Positions 8,147 through 16,557 of a DNA stretch of 53,583 nucleotides are shown piece after piece. The notes under the pieces are model-generated. The model ran no database searches, was not told where the DNA came from, and saw nothing but the letters and a program-made list of their open reading frames with translations. Source of the DNA: DASSLY01 sp035689185 (lineage in GTDB: Bacteria; Actinomycetota; Actinomycetes; Actinomycetales; Dermatophilaceae). The stretch lies in contig DASSLY010000054.1 of the NCBI GenBank assembly GCA_035689185.1, positions 1-53,583 of the forward strand, read 5' to 3'. Made by a program: the position numbers and the translations under genes. Each line of letters begins with the position of its first letter. Position 1 is the first letter of the stretch.

Positions 8147-9228
8147 CCACTGCTGTCTGCACCGGGCCGACCGTCCTGTTCCAGTCACACAACCGCCGCG
8201 GCCTGGGCCACCTCATGCGGGGCCTCAACATCGCCCGGGAGGTGCTGACGCTGCGGCCCGATGCGCGGGTCGTCATGCACACGCGCAGCGCCGCGGCGCC
8301 GTTGTTCTGTCCCGACGGGGTCACCTGCCTGGTCGACACGCAGGAACCGGCCGCCGGCTGGCAGCAGGCTCTGGCCGAGCTGGACCCGGACATCGTGGTC
8401 TACGACACCCTCGTGCCGGCAGACCCGGACGCCGAGGGGCTGCCCGCCCGGTCGCGGGTGGTGTACGTGATGCGTCGCAGCGTCACGGACCAGCACGACC
8501 GGATCCTGGCCGGGGACTTCCTGCGGCGCTGCGACGCGGTCGTCGTGCCGCATACGCAGGAGGAGTTCGGCCGGCCCCTGGAACCCGAGCTGCAGGCGCG
8601 CACCGTGTTCGCCGGCACCATCGCCCGACGTCCGGACGCACGCCGCACCGAGCGGGTCCGCGAGCGGTACGCCATCCGGCCCGGGGTGCCCCTCCTGGTG
8701 TCCACCGCTGGCGGCGGCGGGTTCGCCGAGACCGCGGTGCCGTTCTTCGACGCGGTCGCGGCGGTCGACGCCGAGCTGGCCTCCCGGCTGGGTCCCGCCG
8801 GCTTCCAGCATGTCGTCGTGCTCGGGCCCCATTACGCCGGCCCGGCACCCGACCTGCCGCACGCCCGGGTAGTCGACGTCGAGCCGGACCTGGTCGACCT
8901 GTTCGCCCTGGCCGACCTGGTCCTGTCGGAGGCCGGTTACAACAGCGTCAGCGAGCTTCGACTGCTCGGGGTCCCGGCGGTGTTCGTGCCCGGGCGGCGC
9001 ACCTACGACGACCAGGAGGAGCGCGTCCTCGGGCTTCAGCGCGCCGGCCTGGCCCGGGTCGTCGACCCCGCGACCGACGACGTCGCGGTCGAGGTGGCCG
9101 ACATCCTCACCGACCCGGCGGTGATGGCGCAGATGCGCCTCCACGCCCTGCGGCACCGGCTGGTCCCCGGCAACCGGGCCGCGGCGCGCCAGGTGCTGGG
9201 GACCTGGGCGCTGGGGTCGGCGCCGTGA
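8143..9228 (+). CDS. GT-B glycosyltransferase, MurG/COG4671-like
   Basis: A 361-residue paralogue-like relative of the first gene of the operon. The N-terminus VLFQSHNRRGLGHLMRGLNIA carries the GLGHLxR loop. LLVSTAGGGGFAETAVPFF near residue 185 and LSEAGYNSVSELRLLGVPAVFVPGR near residue 265 form the C-terminal donor-binding half. The GTG start overlaps the kinase stop as GTGA (8143-8146). Two such enzymes in one operon suggest sequential sugar additions to one acceptor. Donor and acceptor cannot be read from sequence. Confidence 0.85.
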   Translation: MTTAVCTGPTVLFQSHNRRGLGHLMRGLNIAREVLTLRPDARVVMHTRSAAAPLFCPDGVTCLVDTQEPAAGWQQALAELDPDIVVYDTLVPADPDAEGLPARSRVVYVMRRSVTDQHDRILAGDFLRRCDAVVVPHTQEEFGRPLEPELQARTVFAGTIARRPDARRTERVRERYAIRPGVPLLVSTAGGGGFAETAVPFFDAVAAVDAELASRLGPAGFQHVVVLGPHYAGPAPDLPHARVVDVEPDLVDLFALADLVLSEAGYNSVSELRLLGVPAVFVPGRRTYDDQEERVLGLQRAGLARVVDPATDDVAVEVADILTDPAVMAQMRLHALRHRLVPGNRAAARQVLGTWALGSAP

Positions 9229-10295
9229 CCTCGGCGGAGGTGCTGGCGGAGGTCGGGGGCGTCGCCCCCATGGGCAGCCACCCGGACACCCCCGACGACG
9301 CCGACGCCGCGCTGCAGGCGGTGGCCCGGTCCGCGTCGCGGCTGGTGGGCCGGGCCTGCCGCCCTCTCGGCCGGCTCGCCTCGCGGGCGCTTCCCGGGGG
9401 GGGCGGGACCGTGCTTGTCGTCGCCCTGACGAGCCCGTATGGCGACCTGGTGGCCAAGCTGGCGCCGCCGGCGGTCACCGCCGCGGGCGCCCGGGCACAG
9501 TGCGCCGCCGAGGAGGCCACCAGCGGCGTGCTCGGGGGGCCGCGGGTGCCGCGGGTCCTCGGCCACGACCCCGTCGCCGGTCTGGTCGTGATGGAGCGCG
9601 CCACCGGTGAACCGCTGGCGACCCACGTCGCCCGCGGCGACCTGGCCGCCGCGACCCGGGCGGGGCGAGCTCTCGCAGTGCTGCACGGCACGACCGCGGG
9701 AGTCGCGGCTCAGCTCGCCGCCGGGTCCCACCGAGCCCCTACCGCAGCCGACCACCTGCGCGACCTCGTCCTTCCGCAACCGAGACAGCTGGGTCCGTGC
9801 GCCCAGCCCAGGTCCGTAGCGCGCAGCGCCAGCGAGCTCGCCGACGCGGTCGTGCTCGCCGTGGACGCCGTGGCGGCACCGCTTCGGCTGGTCCACCGGG
9901 ACCTGCACCCCAGACAGGTGATCGTCGACGGTGACCAGACCTGGCTGCTCGACTGGGATCTTGCCGCCGCCGGCGACCCGGCGCTGGACGTCGGGAACCT
10001 GCTCGGCCACGCCCGCTCACGCCTCGCGCCCGCGGCGGCCGAGGCCTTCGTGGTCGCGTTCCTCGCGGGGTACCGCTCCCACGACACGACGCGCGCGCTG
10101 GCGCGCGTCGCGCCATACGAGGCGTTCACCTACCTGCGGCTGGCCTGCAAGACGGCTCGCGTGCGCGGTCCCGCGGGGTCGCCGGAGGTGCAGCGGCTGC
10201 TCCGCCGCGGACGCGGCGCACTCCTGGCCGTGGACACGGCAGCCGCGACCTCGATGGCGGGACCACCCGCCCGCCAGGTTCTGGAAGTCCTTTGA
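9225..10295 (+). CDS. APH-fold phosphotransferase 2
   Basis: A 356-residue predicted small-molecule kinase. The catalytic segment LVHRDLHPRQVIVDG is near residue 223 and LLDWDLAAAGDPALDVGN near 242, matching the HxDxxxxN and Asp motifs of APH/choline kinase families, with a Gln-Val where Asn is usual. The N-terminal lobe has LVAKLAPP with the presumed ATP-contacting Lys. GTGA overlap with the preceding glycosyltransferase fixes the start. It is the second of four such proteins here and shows only remote similarity to its neighbours by eye. Confidence 0.82.
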   Translation: MTSAEVLAEVGGVAPMGSHPDTPDDADAALQAVARSASRLVGRACRPLGRLASRALPGGGGTVLVVALTSPYGDLVAKLAPPAVTAAGARAQCAAEEATSGVLGGPRVPRVLGHDPVAGLVVMERATGEPLATHVARGDLAAATRAGRALAVLHGTTAGVAAQLAAGSHRAPTAADHLRDLVLPQPRQLGPCAQPRSVARSASELADAVVLAVDAVAAPLRLVHRDLHPRQVIVDGDQTWLLDWDLAAAGDPALDVGNLLGHARSRLAPAAAEAFVVAFLAGYRSHDTTRALARVAPYEAFTYLRLACKTARVRGPAGSPEVQRLLRRGRGALLAVDTAAATSMAGPPARQVLEVL

Positions 10296-11638
10296 TGAAC
10301 GTCGACTGGGGAGCCCGCGACCGGGCGCCGCACACCGACCCGGCGTTCCCGACGCTGGCCGCCTGCCTGGGCCCGCCCGAGCGGGGCGCCCGGCTCGTCA
10401 ACGTCTACTACTACCCGGGACGCACCCTGCAGGCGGTGCACGCGCTGCCGGACGGGCGGATCGTCACCGTCGAGCCGCCGCCGGTCGAGGACGTGGTCCC
10501 GGGCCGTGGCGTTCCCCGGGTCCCACGGGCGCCGCTGGGCCCGGGGGAAACCTGGGACGCCAGCCTCCGGGCCGTCGTCCGCAGGTTCCCGCACGACCCT
10601 GGCCTGCCGAGCCTGCCGACGCTTGCGGCCTCCGCGGGAGTCCGGGCCGGCGAGGTGCTGACCTACCTGCCGGGGCGCCGGGCCGTGCTGCGCGTGGGCC
10701 GACGAGTCGCCAAGGTCAGCGATCCGAGGACCGTTCGGCGCAACCACGACCGCCAGCTGCAGCTGTGGCGCCACCCGGATCGGAGCTTCCGGATGGCGCA
10801 ACCCCGACAGCTCGACGAACCGCTGGCCGTCCGGTGGGAGGCGGCGGTCGAGGGCAAGCCCCTCCTGCATGCACTGGGCACCGCGGACGTCGAGGCGCTC
10901 GCCGCCGACCTCGGGTCCCAGCTGGCCGCCTTGCACACGTTGGACGGCATCGGGCTCACCCTCGCCGACCACGGCCCGGTCGCGCTGGGGCAGCGATGGC
11001 GCGCCAAGACCGTGCGCACGATCGGGCGTGCGCTGCCGGGCCTGGCCCCCCGGGCGGCCGACCTGCTGGACCGGCTGGTCGCACACCCCCCTGACACCGC
11101 GGCGACGCGCACGCTCGTGCACGGCGACTTCCACGCCGCCAACATCGTGTCCACTCCGGCCGGCGTGGTGGTCCTCGACCTCGACGAGCTCGGCCGCGGC
11201 GATCCCGAGCTCGACGTCGCCGTCCTCGTGGGACGCCTGCTGCTCGTCGCGCTGACCCGCGGCGAACAGAGCGGTATGCCGGGTGCGCGCCTGCCGGTCC
11301 TGGCTTCGGCCTTCGTCCGCGCCTACGAGCAGGCCGCTTGCCAGCAGCTGCGGCCCGAGGTCTTCAGCTGGTACCTCGCCGGGAGCCTGGTCGGACGCCA
11401 GGTGAAGACCAGCATCCGGCACCTGGCTCCGCGACTGTCGTGGCTGTGCTCGTCCCTGGTCCAGCTGGCCGAGCTCGCCGAGCCGGCGACCGCGAGCCTT
11501 TCCGGCGGCGCGGTGGGACTGGTCGAAGCGCTGACGGCCCAGGTCAGCGGCCACCCGGGCGCCGGCAGCACGGCAGCCGTCGCGGTGCCGCTTTGGGGTC
11601 GCGGGCACACGGGTGCGGACGTGGCGGTGCGGGCGTGA
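10295..11638 (+). CDS. APH-fold phosphotransferase 3
   Basis: A 447-residue predicted kinase. LVHGDFHAANIV near residue 274 and VVLDLDELGRGDPELDVA near residue 292 are textbook APH catalytic and metal-binding motifs, with Asn present. The N-terminal third is longer than in its neighbours. Its middle, RRAVLRVGRRVAKVSD, supplies the likely ATP-binding Lys and resembles the equivalent stretch in kinase 1. The ATG overlaps the previous stop by one base (TGATG, 10293-10297). Substrate unknown; role in the glycan pathway is inferred from the operon. Confidence 0.82.
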   Translation: MNVDWGARDRAPHTDPAFPTLAACLGPPERGARLVNVYYYPGRTLQAVHALPDGRIVTVEPPPVEDVVPGRGVPRVPRAPLGPGETWDASLRAVVRRFPHDPGLPSLPTLAASAGVRAGEVLTYLPGRRAVLRVGRRVAKVSDPRTVRRNHDRQLQLWRHPDRSFRMAQPRQLDEPLAVRWEAAVEGKPLLHALGTADVEALAADLGSQLAALHTLDGIGLTLADHGPVALGQRWRAKTVRTIGRALPGLAPRAADLLDRLVAHPPDTAATRTLVHGDFHAANIVSTPAGVVVLDLDELGRGDPELDVAVLVGRLLLVALTRGEQSGMPGARLPVLASAFVRAYEQAACQQLRPEVFSWYLAGSLVGRQVKTSIRHLAPRLSWLCSSLVQLAELAEPATASLSGGAVGLVEALTAQVSGHPGAGSTAAVAVPLWGRGHTGADVAVRA

Positions 11639-12597
11639 CGCCGGCCCAGCCGAGCCGGTGGCAGGACGATCCGGCCCTGGCCGGACGCGGGCTGCTGCAA
11701 CGAGGCCTGCTGGCGGGGTGGGACGGCTGCGCACCCACCGTCGGTGACCGCCCCGCGGCCCGCGAGCTCGCCCACCGGCCGGGGGGTCGAGCCACGCTGC
11801 TGCTGCAACGACGTGGTCCGGCCGACGCGGGCGAGCACGACCCGGGCTCATCGGAGGTTGCCGAGCAGCCCGGGGGTTGCATCCTGAAGCTCTACTCCGC
11901 CGCACAGTTCCCGGCCGCGGTCGCCGTCGCCCGAGCTGCCGCCCGCCACGACGGGCTGGCTCCCCGCGTGTTGGGCGTGCACTACAGCGCCCGTGCGCTG
12001 CACATCGAGCGCGCCACGGGCGTCCCGCTGGACCAGGCGGACCCGGCGCGGCGTCAGCAGGCGCTCGACCTGCTGGGCGGGCTCATCGCGCGGGTCCACG
12101 CCAAGCCACCGGTGCAGCTGCCACCCTGGGACGCGCTGCACGCCGTCCGCAAGCTCGACCGCTGGCGACTTCGTGCCGCCTCGGTCGACCCCGCCTCCGC
12201 GACCCGGGCACGAGCGGTCGTGATGCGGCTGGCAGAGTCCTTCGCCGGCATCCGCGCCGGCGGGGTAGGGCTGCACGGGGACCTCAGTCTTCGCAACATC
12301 CTCTACGACCAGGTCCGCGGGACGGTTCGCCTGGTCGACTGGGACCGCGCCGCCCGGGGGCCAGCGGAGGTCGACCTGGCTCCCCTGGTCGGCCTGCTCG
12401 GCGAGGCCACCGAACGCATGGTCAACGACTACCGAGCTGCCGGTGGGATGGTGGCGCAGGACCTGCTCGCCGACCTGGTGTTGGCTAACCGGCTGACCCG
12501 CGCCCTGCGTCGGCTGGCACGCGGCGAGGACCCCGTCGGCGTGGGATCAGCCCGGGTGGCCGGACTGGTCGAGGGGCACGTCCCGACCTCCCGCTGA
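11635..12597 (+). CDS. APH-fold phosphotransferase 4
   Basis: A 320-residue predicted kinase that closes the operon. LHGDLSLRNILYD near residue 214 and VRLVDWDRAARGPAEVDLA near 230 are the catalytic and metal-binding motifs. Start by GTGA overlap at 11635. Its 3' end overlaps the 3' end of the opposing heparinase-like gene by 51 bp (12547-12597), so the two operons converge with no terminator space between them. Confidence 0.8.
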   Translation: MTPAQPSRWQDDPALAGRGLLQRGLLAGWDGCAPTVGDRPAARELAHRPGGRATLLLQRRGPADAGEHDPGSSEVAEQPGGCILKLYSAAQFPAAVAVARAAARHDGLAPRVLGVHYSARALHIERATGVPLDQADPARRQQALDLLGGLIARVHAKPPVQLPPWDALHAVRKLDRWRLRAASVDPASATRARAVVMRLAESFAGIRAGGVGLHGDLSLRNILYDQVRGTVRLVDWDRAARGPAEVDLAPLVGLLGEATERMVNDYRAAGGMVAQDLLADLVLANRLTRALRRLARGEDPVGVGSARVAGLVEGHVPTSR

Positions 12598-14562
12598 GAG
12601 CCCGGCCACCCGCTCGCCGGTAGCCCACACCGCCCGCTCGCCGGCGTCGGTCCGGACCAGCAGGAAGCGGCCGCCGACGTCGGCGCGGACGCCCTCGGGG
12701 GTCGATACCCGCCCGGCCTCGGGCGGGAACCAGACCCGGTCCGCGAACGGGACGCCGTCGACCCGGAGCTGGACCCGCCAGCACGGGCAGCCGTCTGCCA
12801 GCGCAGTGACCGCGTCGAGGACGACACCTGTGGTGCGCGGCGCGATGACGGTCACCAGGATGAGGTCGGCTGTGCCGCGCAGCCGAGCCCGGACGACGGG
12901 AGCGGCAACCTTCACGCCATACCGGGTCGACACCCAGCCGGAGTCGACCCGCACACCGGCCCGGCCCGGTGCGTTGACGAGCAGCTGCGCGGGCGCCCGG
13001 CGCACCGCCGTGGTCACCGAGCCGGCGCCCCCGGCGAGCGGCCGCAGGTCCGGGACGCAGGAGGCCGGCAGGTGCCACGCCAGCTCCGCGGTGTGCTCGA
13101 CCAGCCCGCGTTCGGCGTCCGGCGGCCTGACCCGGTCGAGCACCAGCAGGTACTGCCGGCGGACGAACACGACGACCCGGGCGTGGGTCGGGGTGTACTC
13201 GCGGCTTCGGACCGCCGCGGCGACCCAGTCGCCCTCCCGGCCCACGTGCACCACCCGGCCGACGACCTCGGCGTCGGGGCCGTGCTTGTTGCGCGACAGG
13301 TAACGCGTCTGGTCGCGGCCGTCGACGGTGACCGTGTTGTGGGCGCGGGTCGACTTGAAGGTATGCCGCCAGTCCACCCCGTCCACCGGCTCGCCGGAGT
13401 AGGTGTAACGGCCCGGGTCCACCAGGGCGGGTACGCCGTCGCAGTGCAGCACCAGGCTCAGCGCGTCGTAGTGGCTGTGCGCGCCCTCGCCCAGCCGGGC
13501 GGCGTCGACCAGCACATGGGTGCGCCGTGCGAACGCCGGCGGACCCTGCCCCCAGCCGTCGGTGAGCACCAGGTAGCCGGCGTCGGGGAAGTCACGCGAC
13601 GTGGCGGCCGGGGGCCGCCCGCCCGAACCCAGCGACCCGGCCCAGGTGAGGCTGGGGTCGGCATACAGGTCGCCTGCTCGCAGCAGCAGCTGGCGATGGT
13701 CCCCGTCGTCGGAGTCCCCCAGCAGCGGGATGTGCCCGTCCGGCCACTGCAACCAGGCCGACCAGACGGTCGCGGCATGGATGCGCTCCAGCAGCAACGG
13801 GTCGAGAGCGATCCCGTTGCGGGCCGCCAGGGCAGCGACGTCCAGCGCGGCCTCCGCCACCAGCTGGTGGTAGTGCGTGGCCATCTCCACGTGGACCCCG
13901 TCGGGCAGCAGCTCGCGCAGCAGGTTGTCGGTCAGCAGCCGGACGGCGTCGGCGACCAGGTCCTGCGCGCCCGGCGCCTGGGGCACGCACACCCCCACCA
14001 GGAAGACGCTGTGCAGCTGGAACGTGCGGTGGTTGCGCACCGGCTTCAGGTGGGTGGACACGTACCGCGCCTCCACGCCCATCCGGTCCAGCCAGACCCG
14101 GAGCAGGTCGTCGTCGACCGGGTCGACGCCGCCGGCCGGGTCGAGCAGCCCCCGGGCGTGCGCCTGCCGCAGCAGCAGCAGCGACTCGACCCAGCTGCGC
14201 AGCCGAAGCGCCTCGACCTGCGCGTCGCTGACGGCGATGAACCCGGTCCCCATCGTGGCCAGCCAGGAGCGCAGCAGGCCGGACCAGCACCGCAGGTATG
14301 CCGGGTCGCCGGTGGCGAGCAGGCCGTGCAGCAGGTTGCGCCCGAAGTAGTGCTTGTGCTGCGCGATCTGCCACTCCTTGTCGCTGCTGGGGTTGACGCG
14401 CCAGTCGGGGTCGGGCCCGAGGTGGTACTCCTGGCCGACCAGCAGCCACCGGCCGTTGAGCACGCGTTCGGCGTCAGCGAGCAGCTCCGGAGTCGGCAGC
14501 GGCGGGTCCGGCAGCGCGACGCTGTCGTCGGTGAGGAGTCGGCTTCGAAAGCTCGTGGTCAT
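12547..14562 (-). CDS. Heparinase II/III-like polysaccharide lyase
   Basis: A 671-residue protein with the heparinase II/III layout: an alpha-barrel N-terminal half (GRWLLVGQEYHLGPDPDWRV, HKHYFGRNL, LLRSWLATM, KPVRNHRTFQLHSVF) and a beta-sandwich C-terminal half that includes HSHYDALSLVLHCDGVPALVDPGRYTYSG and the R/H-rich FKSTRAHNTVTVDGRDQ segment. I see no clear signal peptide, so it may act in the cytoplasm or be exported otherwise. The family cleaves uronate-containing glycans. Its pairing with a glycosyltransferase and a nucleotide-sugar dehydrogenase in the window fits a uronic-acid polymer. The ATG overlaps the upstream stop (ATGA). Confidence 0.82.
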   Translation of the reverse strand: MTTSFRSRLLTDDSVALPDPPLPTPELLADAERVLNGRWLLVGQEYHLGPDPDWRVNPSSDKEWQIAQHKHYFGRNLLHGLLATGDPAYLRCWSGLLRSWLATMGTGFIAVSDAQVEALRLRSWVESLLLLRQAHARGLLDPAGGVDPVDDDLLRVWLDRMGVEARYVSTHLKPVRNHRTFQLHSVFLVGVCVPQAPGAQDLVADAVRLLTDNLLRELLPDGVHVEMATHYHQLVAEAALDVAALAARNGIALDPLLLERIHAATVWSAWLQWPDGHIPLLGDSDDGDHRQLLLRAGDLYADPSLTWAGSLGSGGRPPAATSRDFPDAGYLVLTDGWGQGPPAFARRTHVLVDAARLGEGAHSHYDALSLVLHCDGVPALVDPGRYTYSGEPVDGVDWRHTFKSTRAHNTVTVDGRDQTRYLSRNKHGPDAEVVGRVVHVGREGDWVAAAVRSREYTPTHARVVVFVRRQYLLVLDRVRPPDAERGLVEHTAELAWHLPASCVPDLRPLAGGAGSVTTAVRRAPAQLLVNAPGRAGVRVDSGWVSTRYGVKVAAPVVRARLRGTADLILVTVIAPRTTGVVLDAVTALADGCPCWRVQLRVDGVPFADRVWFPPEAGRVSTPEGVRADVGGRFLLVRTDAGERAVWATGERVAGLSAGGRDVPLDQSGHPG

Positions 14563-15710
14563 CGGATGCCGGGGTCCGGCGGCCCGTCCCCGGACGGGGC
14601 CACCTCGACCCGACCGGCGAACAGGCCGGCCAGCGTCGCGACGTTGTCGTGAAGGCTGAACAGCCGCTCGGCACGCGCGCGGGCGGCCGCGGCGAAGCGG
14701 TCTCGCTGGCCGGGGTCGTCGAGCAGCCGGGCGAGCGCGTCGGCGAGATCGGCCGGGGCCCGCTGGGGCAGGACCAGACCGGTCCGCTCGTGCTGGACCA
14801 TCTCAGGCAGGCCGTTGACGTCGGTCGCGACCACCGGCAGGCCGAGCGCCATCGCCTCGCTGACCACGGTCGGCAGGGCGTCCCGGTCCCCGTCGGCGGC
14901 CACGACGCACGGGACGGCGAGCACCGCGGCGGTGCGCATCCACTCGGCAACCGCACCCGGGTCAGCGGCACCGAGGAAGGTGACCAGGTCCGCGACCCCG
15001 AGGTCCGACGCGAGCGCGCCGAGGGGGGACCGCTCCGGCCCGTCACCGAGGACCGTGGTGCGGACGTTGCGACCTGCCTCGCGTAGCCGGGCTACCGCAC
15101 GGACCAGGTCGTCGAAACCCTTCTTCGCCACCAGCCGGCCCACGGCCAGCACGACGTCGCGCCGGTGTGACGCGGGCGGCCCCGAGACCAGGCGCTCGAG
15201 GTCGACCCCGTTGTAGATCCGCACCACCCGGCCGGCCTGGGCGTCCCCCGGTGATCGGCGTCCTACCAGCTCGGTGAGCTCTCGGGCGTTGTCGTCGGTC
15301 ACGGTGACGACGAAGGCCGCGCGTGCCAGCAGGCCGGCCAGGGCCTGGCGGTCGACATCTGCCCGGTAGATGTCGGTGGCGTGCGCGGTGAGGCTGAACG
15401 GCACGCCGGCCTGGGCGGCGGCGTCGGCGGCGGTCCGGGCGGCCCAGCCGGCGAAGTGGGCGTGCAGGTGGGCCAGCCTCGCACTACTGGTCAGCGACGC
15501 GACCGCCGCTGCGGCGGTCGCGGTGTCCCGCCCGACGTAGTGGACCGGAGCGTTGAGCTGGGCCACTCGGGGGTCCGTCAACACCTCCGCGCTGTCCCGC
15601 CCGGCGAAGACGACCAGCTCGTAGCCGCGGCGCTCGAGCTCCAGCATCTCGGTCAGCACGAAGGTCTGGGACAGGCGCGGGAAGCGCTTGAGCACGTAGC
15701 CGACCCGCAC
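14559..15710 (-). CDS. Glycosyltransferase family 4
   Basis: A 383-residue GT-B enzyme. It begins with GTG at 15710 (VRVGYVLKRFPRLSQTFVLTEM), the usual N-terminus of exopolysaccharide GT4 enzymes. HAHFAGWAA near residue 80, VLAVGRLVAKKGFDDLVRA near residue 190 and the E-x7-E region PTVVSEAMALGLPVVATDVNGLPEMV near residue 295 define donor binding. The stop overlaps the start of the heparinase-like gene as ATGA. It probably transfers a hexose to a lipid-linked acceptor. The 113 bp upstream is the likely promoter. Confidence 0.88.
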   Translation of the reverse strand: MRVGYVLKRFPRLSQTFVLTEMLELERRGYELVVFAGRDSAEVLTDPRVAQLNAPVHYVGRDTATAAAAVASLTSSARLAHLHAHFAGWAARTAADAAAQAGVPFSLTAHATDIYRADVDRQALAGLLARAAFVVTVTDDNARELTELVGRRSPGDAQAGRVVRIYNGVDLERLVSGPPASHRRDVVLAVGRLVAKKGFDDLVRAVARLREAGRNVRTTVLGDGPERSPLGALASDLGVADLVTFLGAADPGAVAEWMRTAAVLAVPCVVAADGDRDALPTVVSEAMALGLPVVATDVNGLPEMVQHERTGLVLPQRAPADLADALARLLDDPGQRDRFAAAARARAERLFSLHDNVATLAGLFAGRVEVAPSGDGPPDPGIR

Positions 15711-15823
15711 GCGCTCAAGATACCGGCGTGGATGCGGTGGGCTCCGGGCGTGCTCCCGTGTGGGATGGGTGAGGATGCCGGGCCGACGACCCCCGAACGG
15801 CGGGCCGGACGGCAGGCGGGGTC

Positions 15824-16276
15824 TCAGGGGCCGGGTGCGGTGTCTGCGGAGGGGGTTGCACTGTCGCGGCCGGCCACCAGGGTTGTGAGCACCTCGGCCA
15901 TGAGGGCGTCGACCTCCGCGGACACCGTCTGCACGCTCCTGCGTCGCGCACCGCCCCGCTGCACCTCCAGCAGGTCGACCGCCAGCACCAGCGCATCGGC
16001 CCGGCGGGACCAGTCCCGGGCCTGCTGCCGGCCGGCGTCGTCGGCGGCGGTCGCCTCGACCTGCCCCGCCTTGGCCTGGACGACCGCGATGGTCCGGCGC
16101 AGCCGGACCACCGGGGACCGGGCCTGCTGCGCCTTGGAGACGCCGGCGACCAGCTGCTTGGCCGCCGCGGCGACCTGGGGGTTGGCGGCGATCTGCGGCC
16201 CGTAGCGGCGCACTGCCTCCACCGTGTCCGGACCGACCCGGCGAGCCAGCAGAAGCACCCACTGCAGCACTGACAC
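15824..16276 (-). CDS. Hypothetical helical protein
   Basis: A 150-residue protein, MSVLQWVLLLARRVG onward, predicted mainly helical, with a coiled-coil-like Ala/Arg/Gln-rich centre (residues 30-110) and a low-complexity tail. No transmembrane segment is convincing beyond a short hydrophobic start. I do not recognise a domain. Codon-position GC bias looks like that of real genes in the window. It is transcribed with the degraded reading frame at 16286-16530 and the CDF gene upstream. Confidence 0.6.
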   Translation of the reverse strand: MSVLQWVLLLARRVGPDTVEAVRRYGPQIAANPQVAAAAKQLVAGVSKAQQARSPVVRLRRTIAVVQAKAGQVEATAADDAGRQQARDWSRRADALVLAVDLLEVQRGGARRRSVQTVSAEVDALMAEVLTTLVAGRDSATPSADTAPGP

Positions 16277-16285
16277 GTGGTGAGC

Positions 16286-16530
16286 CTAGGCGTGGTCGTC
16301 GTCGAAGGGAGCAACCCGTCCACCGAGGTGCTGTTCGTCGGCCCTGCGGTAGCCCGCCCGGCCATCGGCCCCGCACGAACGCCGGCAGCAGGTCCCACCC
16401 GCCCAGGGTGACGTGACTGGCCGCGGACAGCGGTGCCGTCGCGGCGAGGAGCACGTGCTGCCGCTCGGCGATCTGCTGGCAGACCCCCGGCCCATGGTGA
16501 CCAGCCTGACAGGTCGCCGTGACCTCTGCC
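16286..16530 (-). pseudogene. Small hypothetical gene with a one-base frameshift
   Basis: The minus strand between the CDF gene and the 150-residue gene reads as protein-like sequence in two frames joined at a CCCC run (16369-16372, GGGG on the coding strand). The first part includes HVLLAATAPLSAASHVTLGG and DLLPAFVR. Dropping one G continues as ADGRAGYRRADEQHLGG and ends PFDDDHA-stop at 16286. No good start codon is visible in the first frame. It may be a decayed gene or a sequencing indel. Family not recognised. Nothing else was seen in 16277-16557. Confidence 0.4.
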
Positions 16531-16557
16531 GGCGGCCCGCAGTCGGAGACGGTGGGC

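Noticed and set aside
6881..12597. APH-fold proteins as aminoglycoside resistance genes
   Set aside because: Four in one operon with glycosyltransferases and an exporter; the fold alone does not show antibiotic substrates.
13072..14652. 526-codon plus-strand frame opposite the heparinase-like gene
   Set aside because: Mirror of codon bias; no domain, and the minus strand is a coherent family member.
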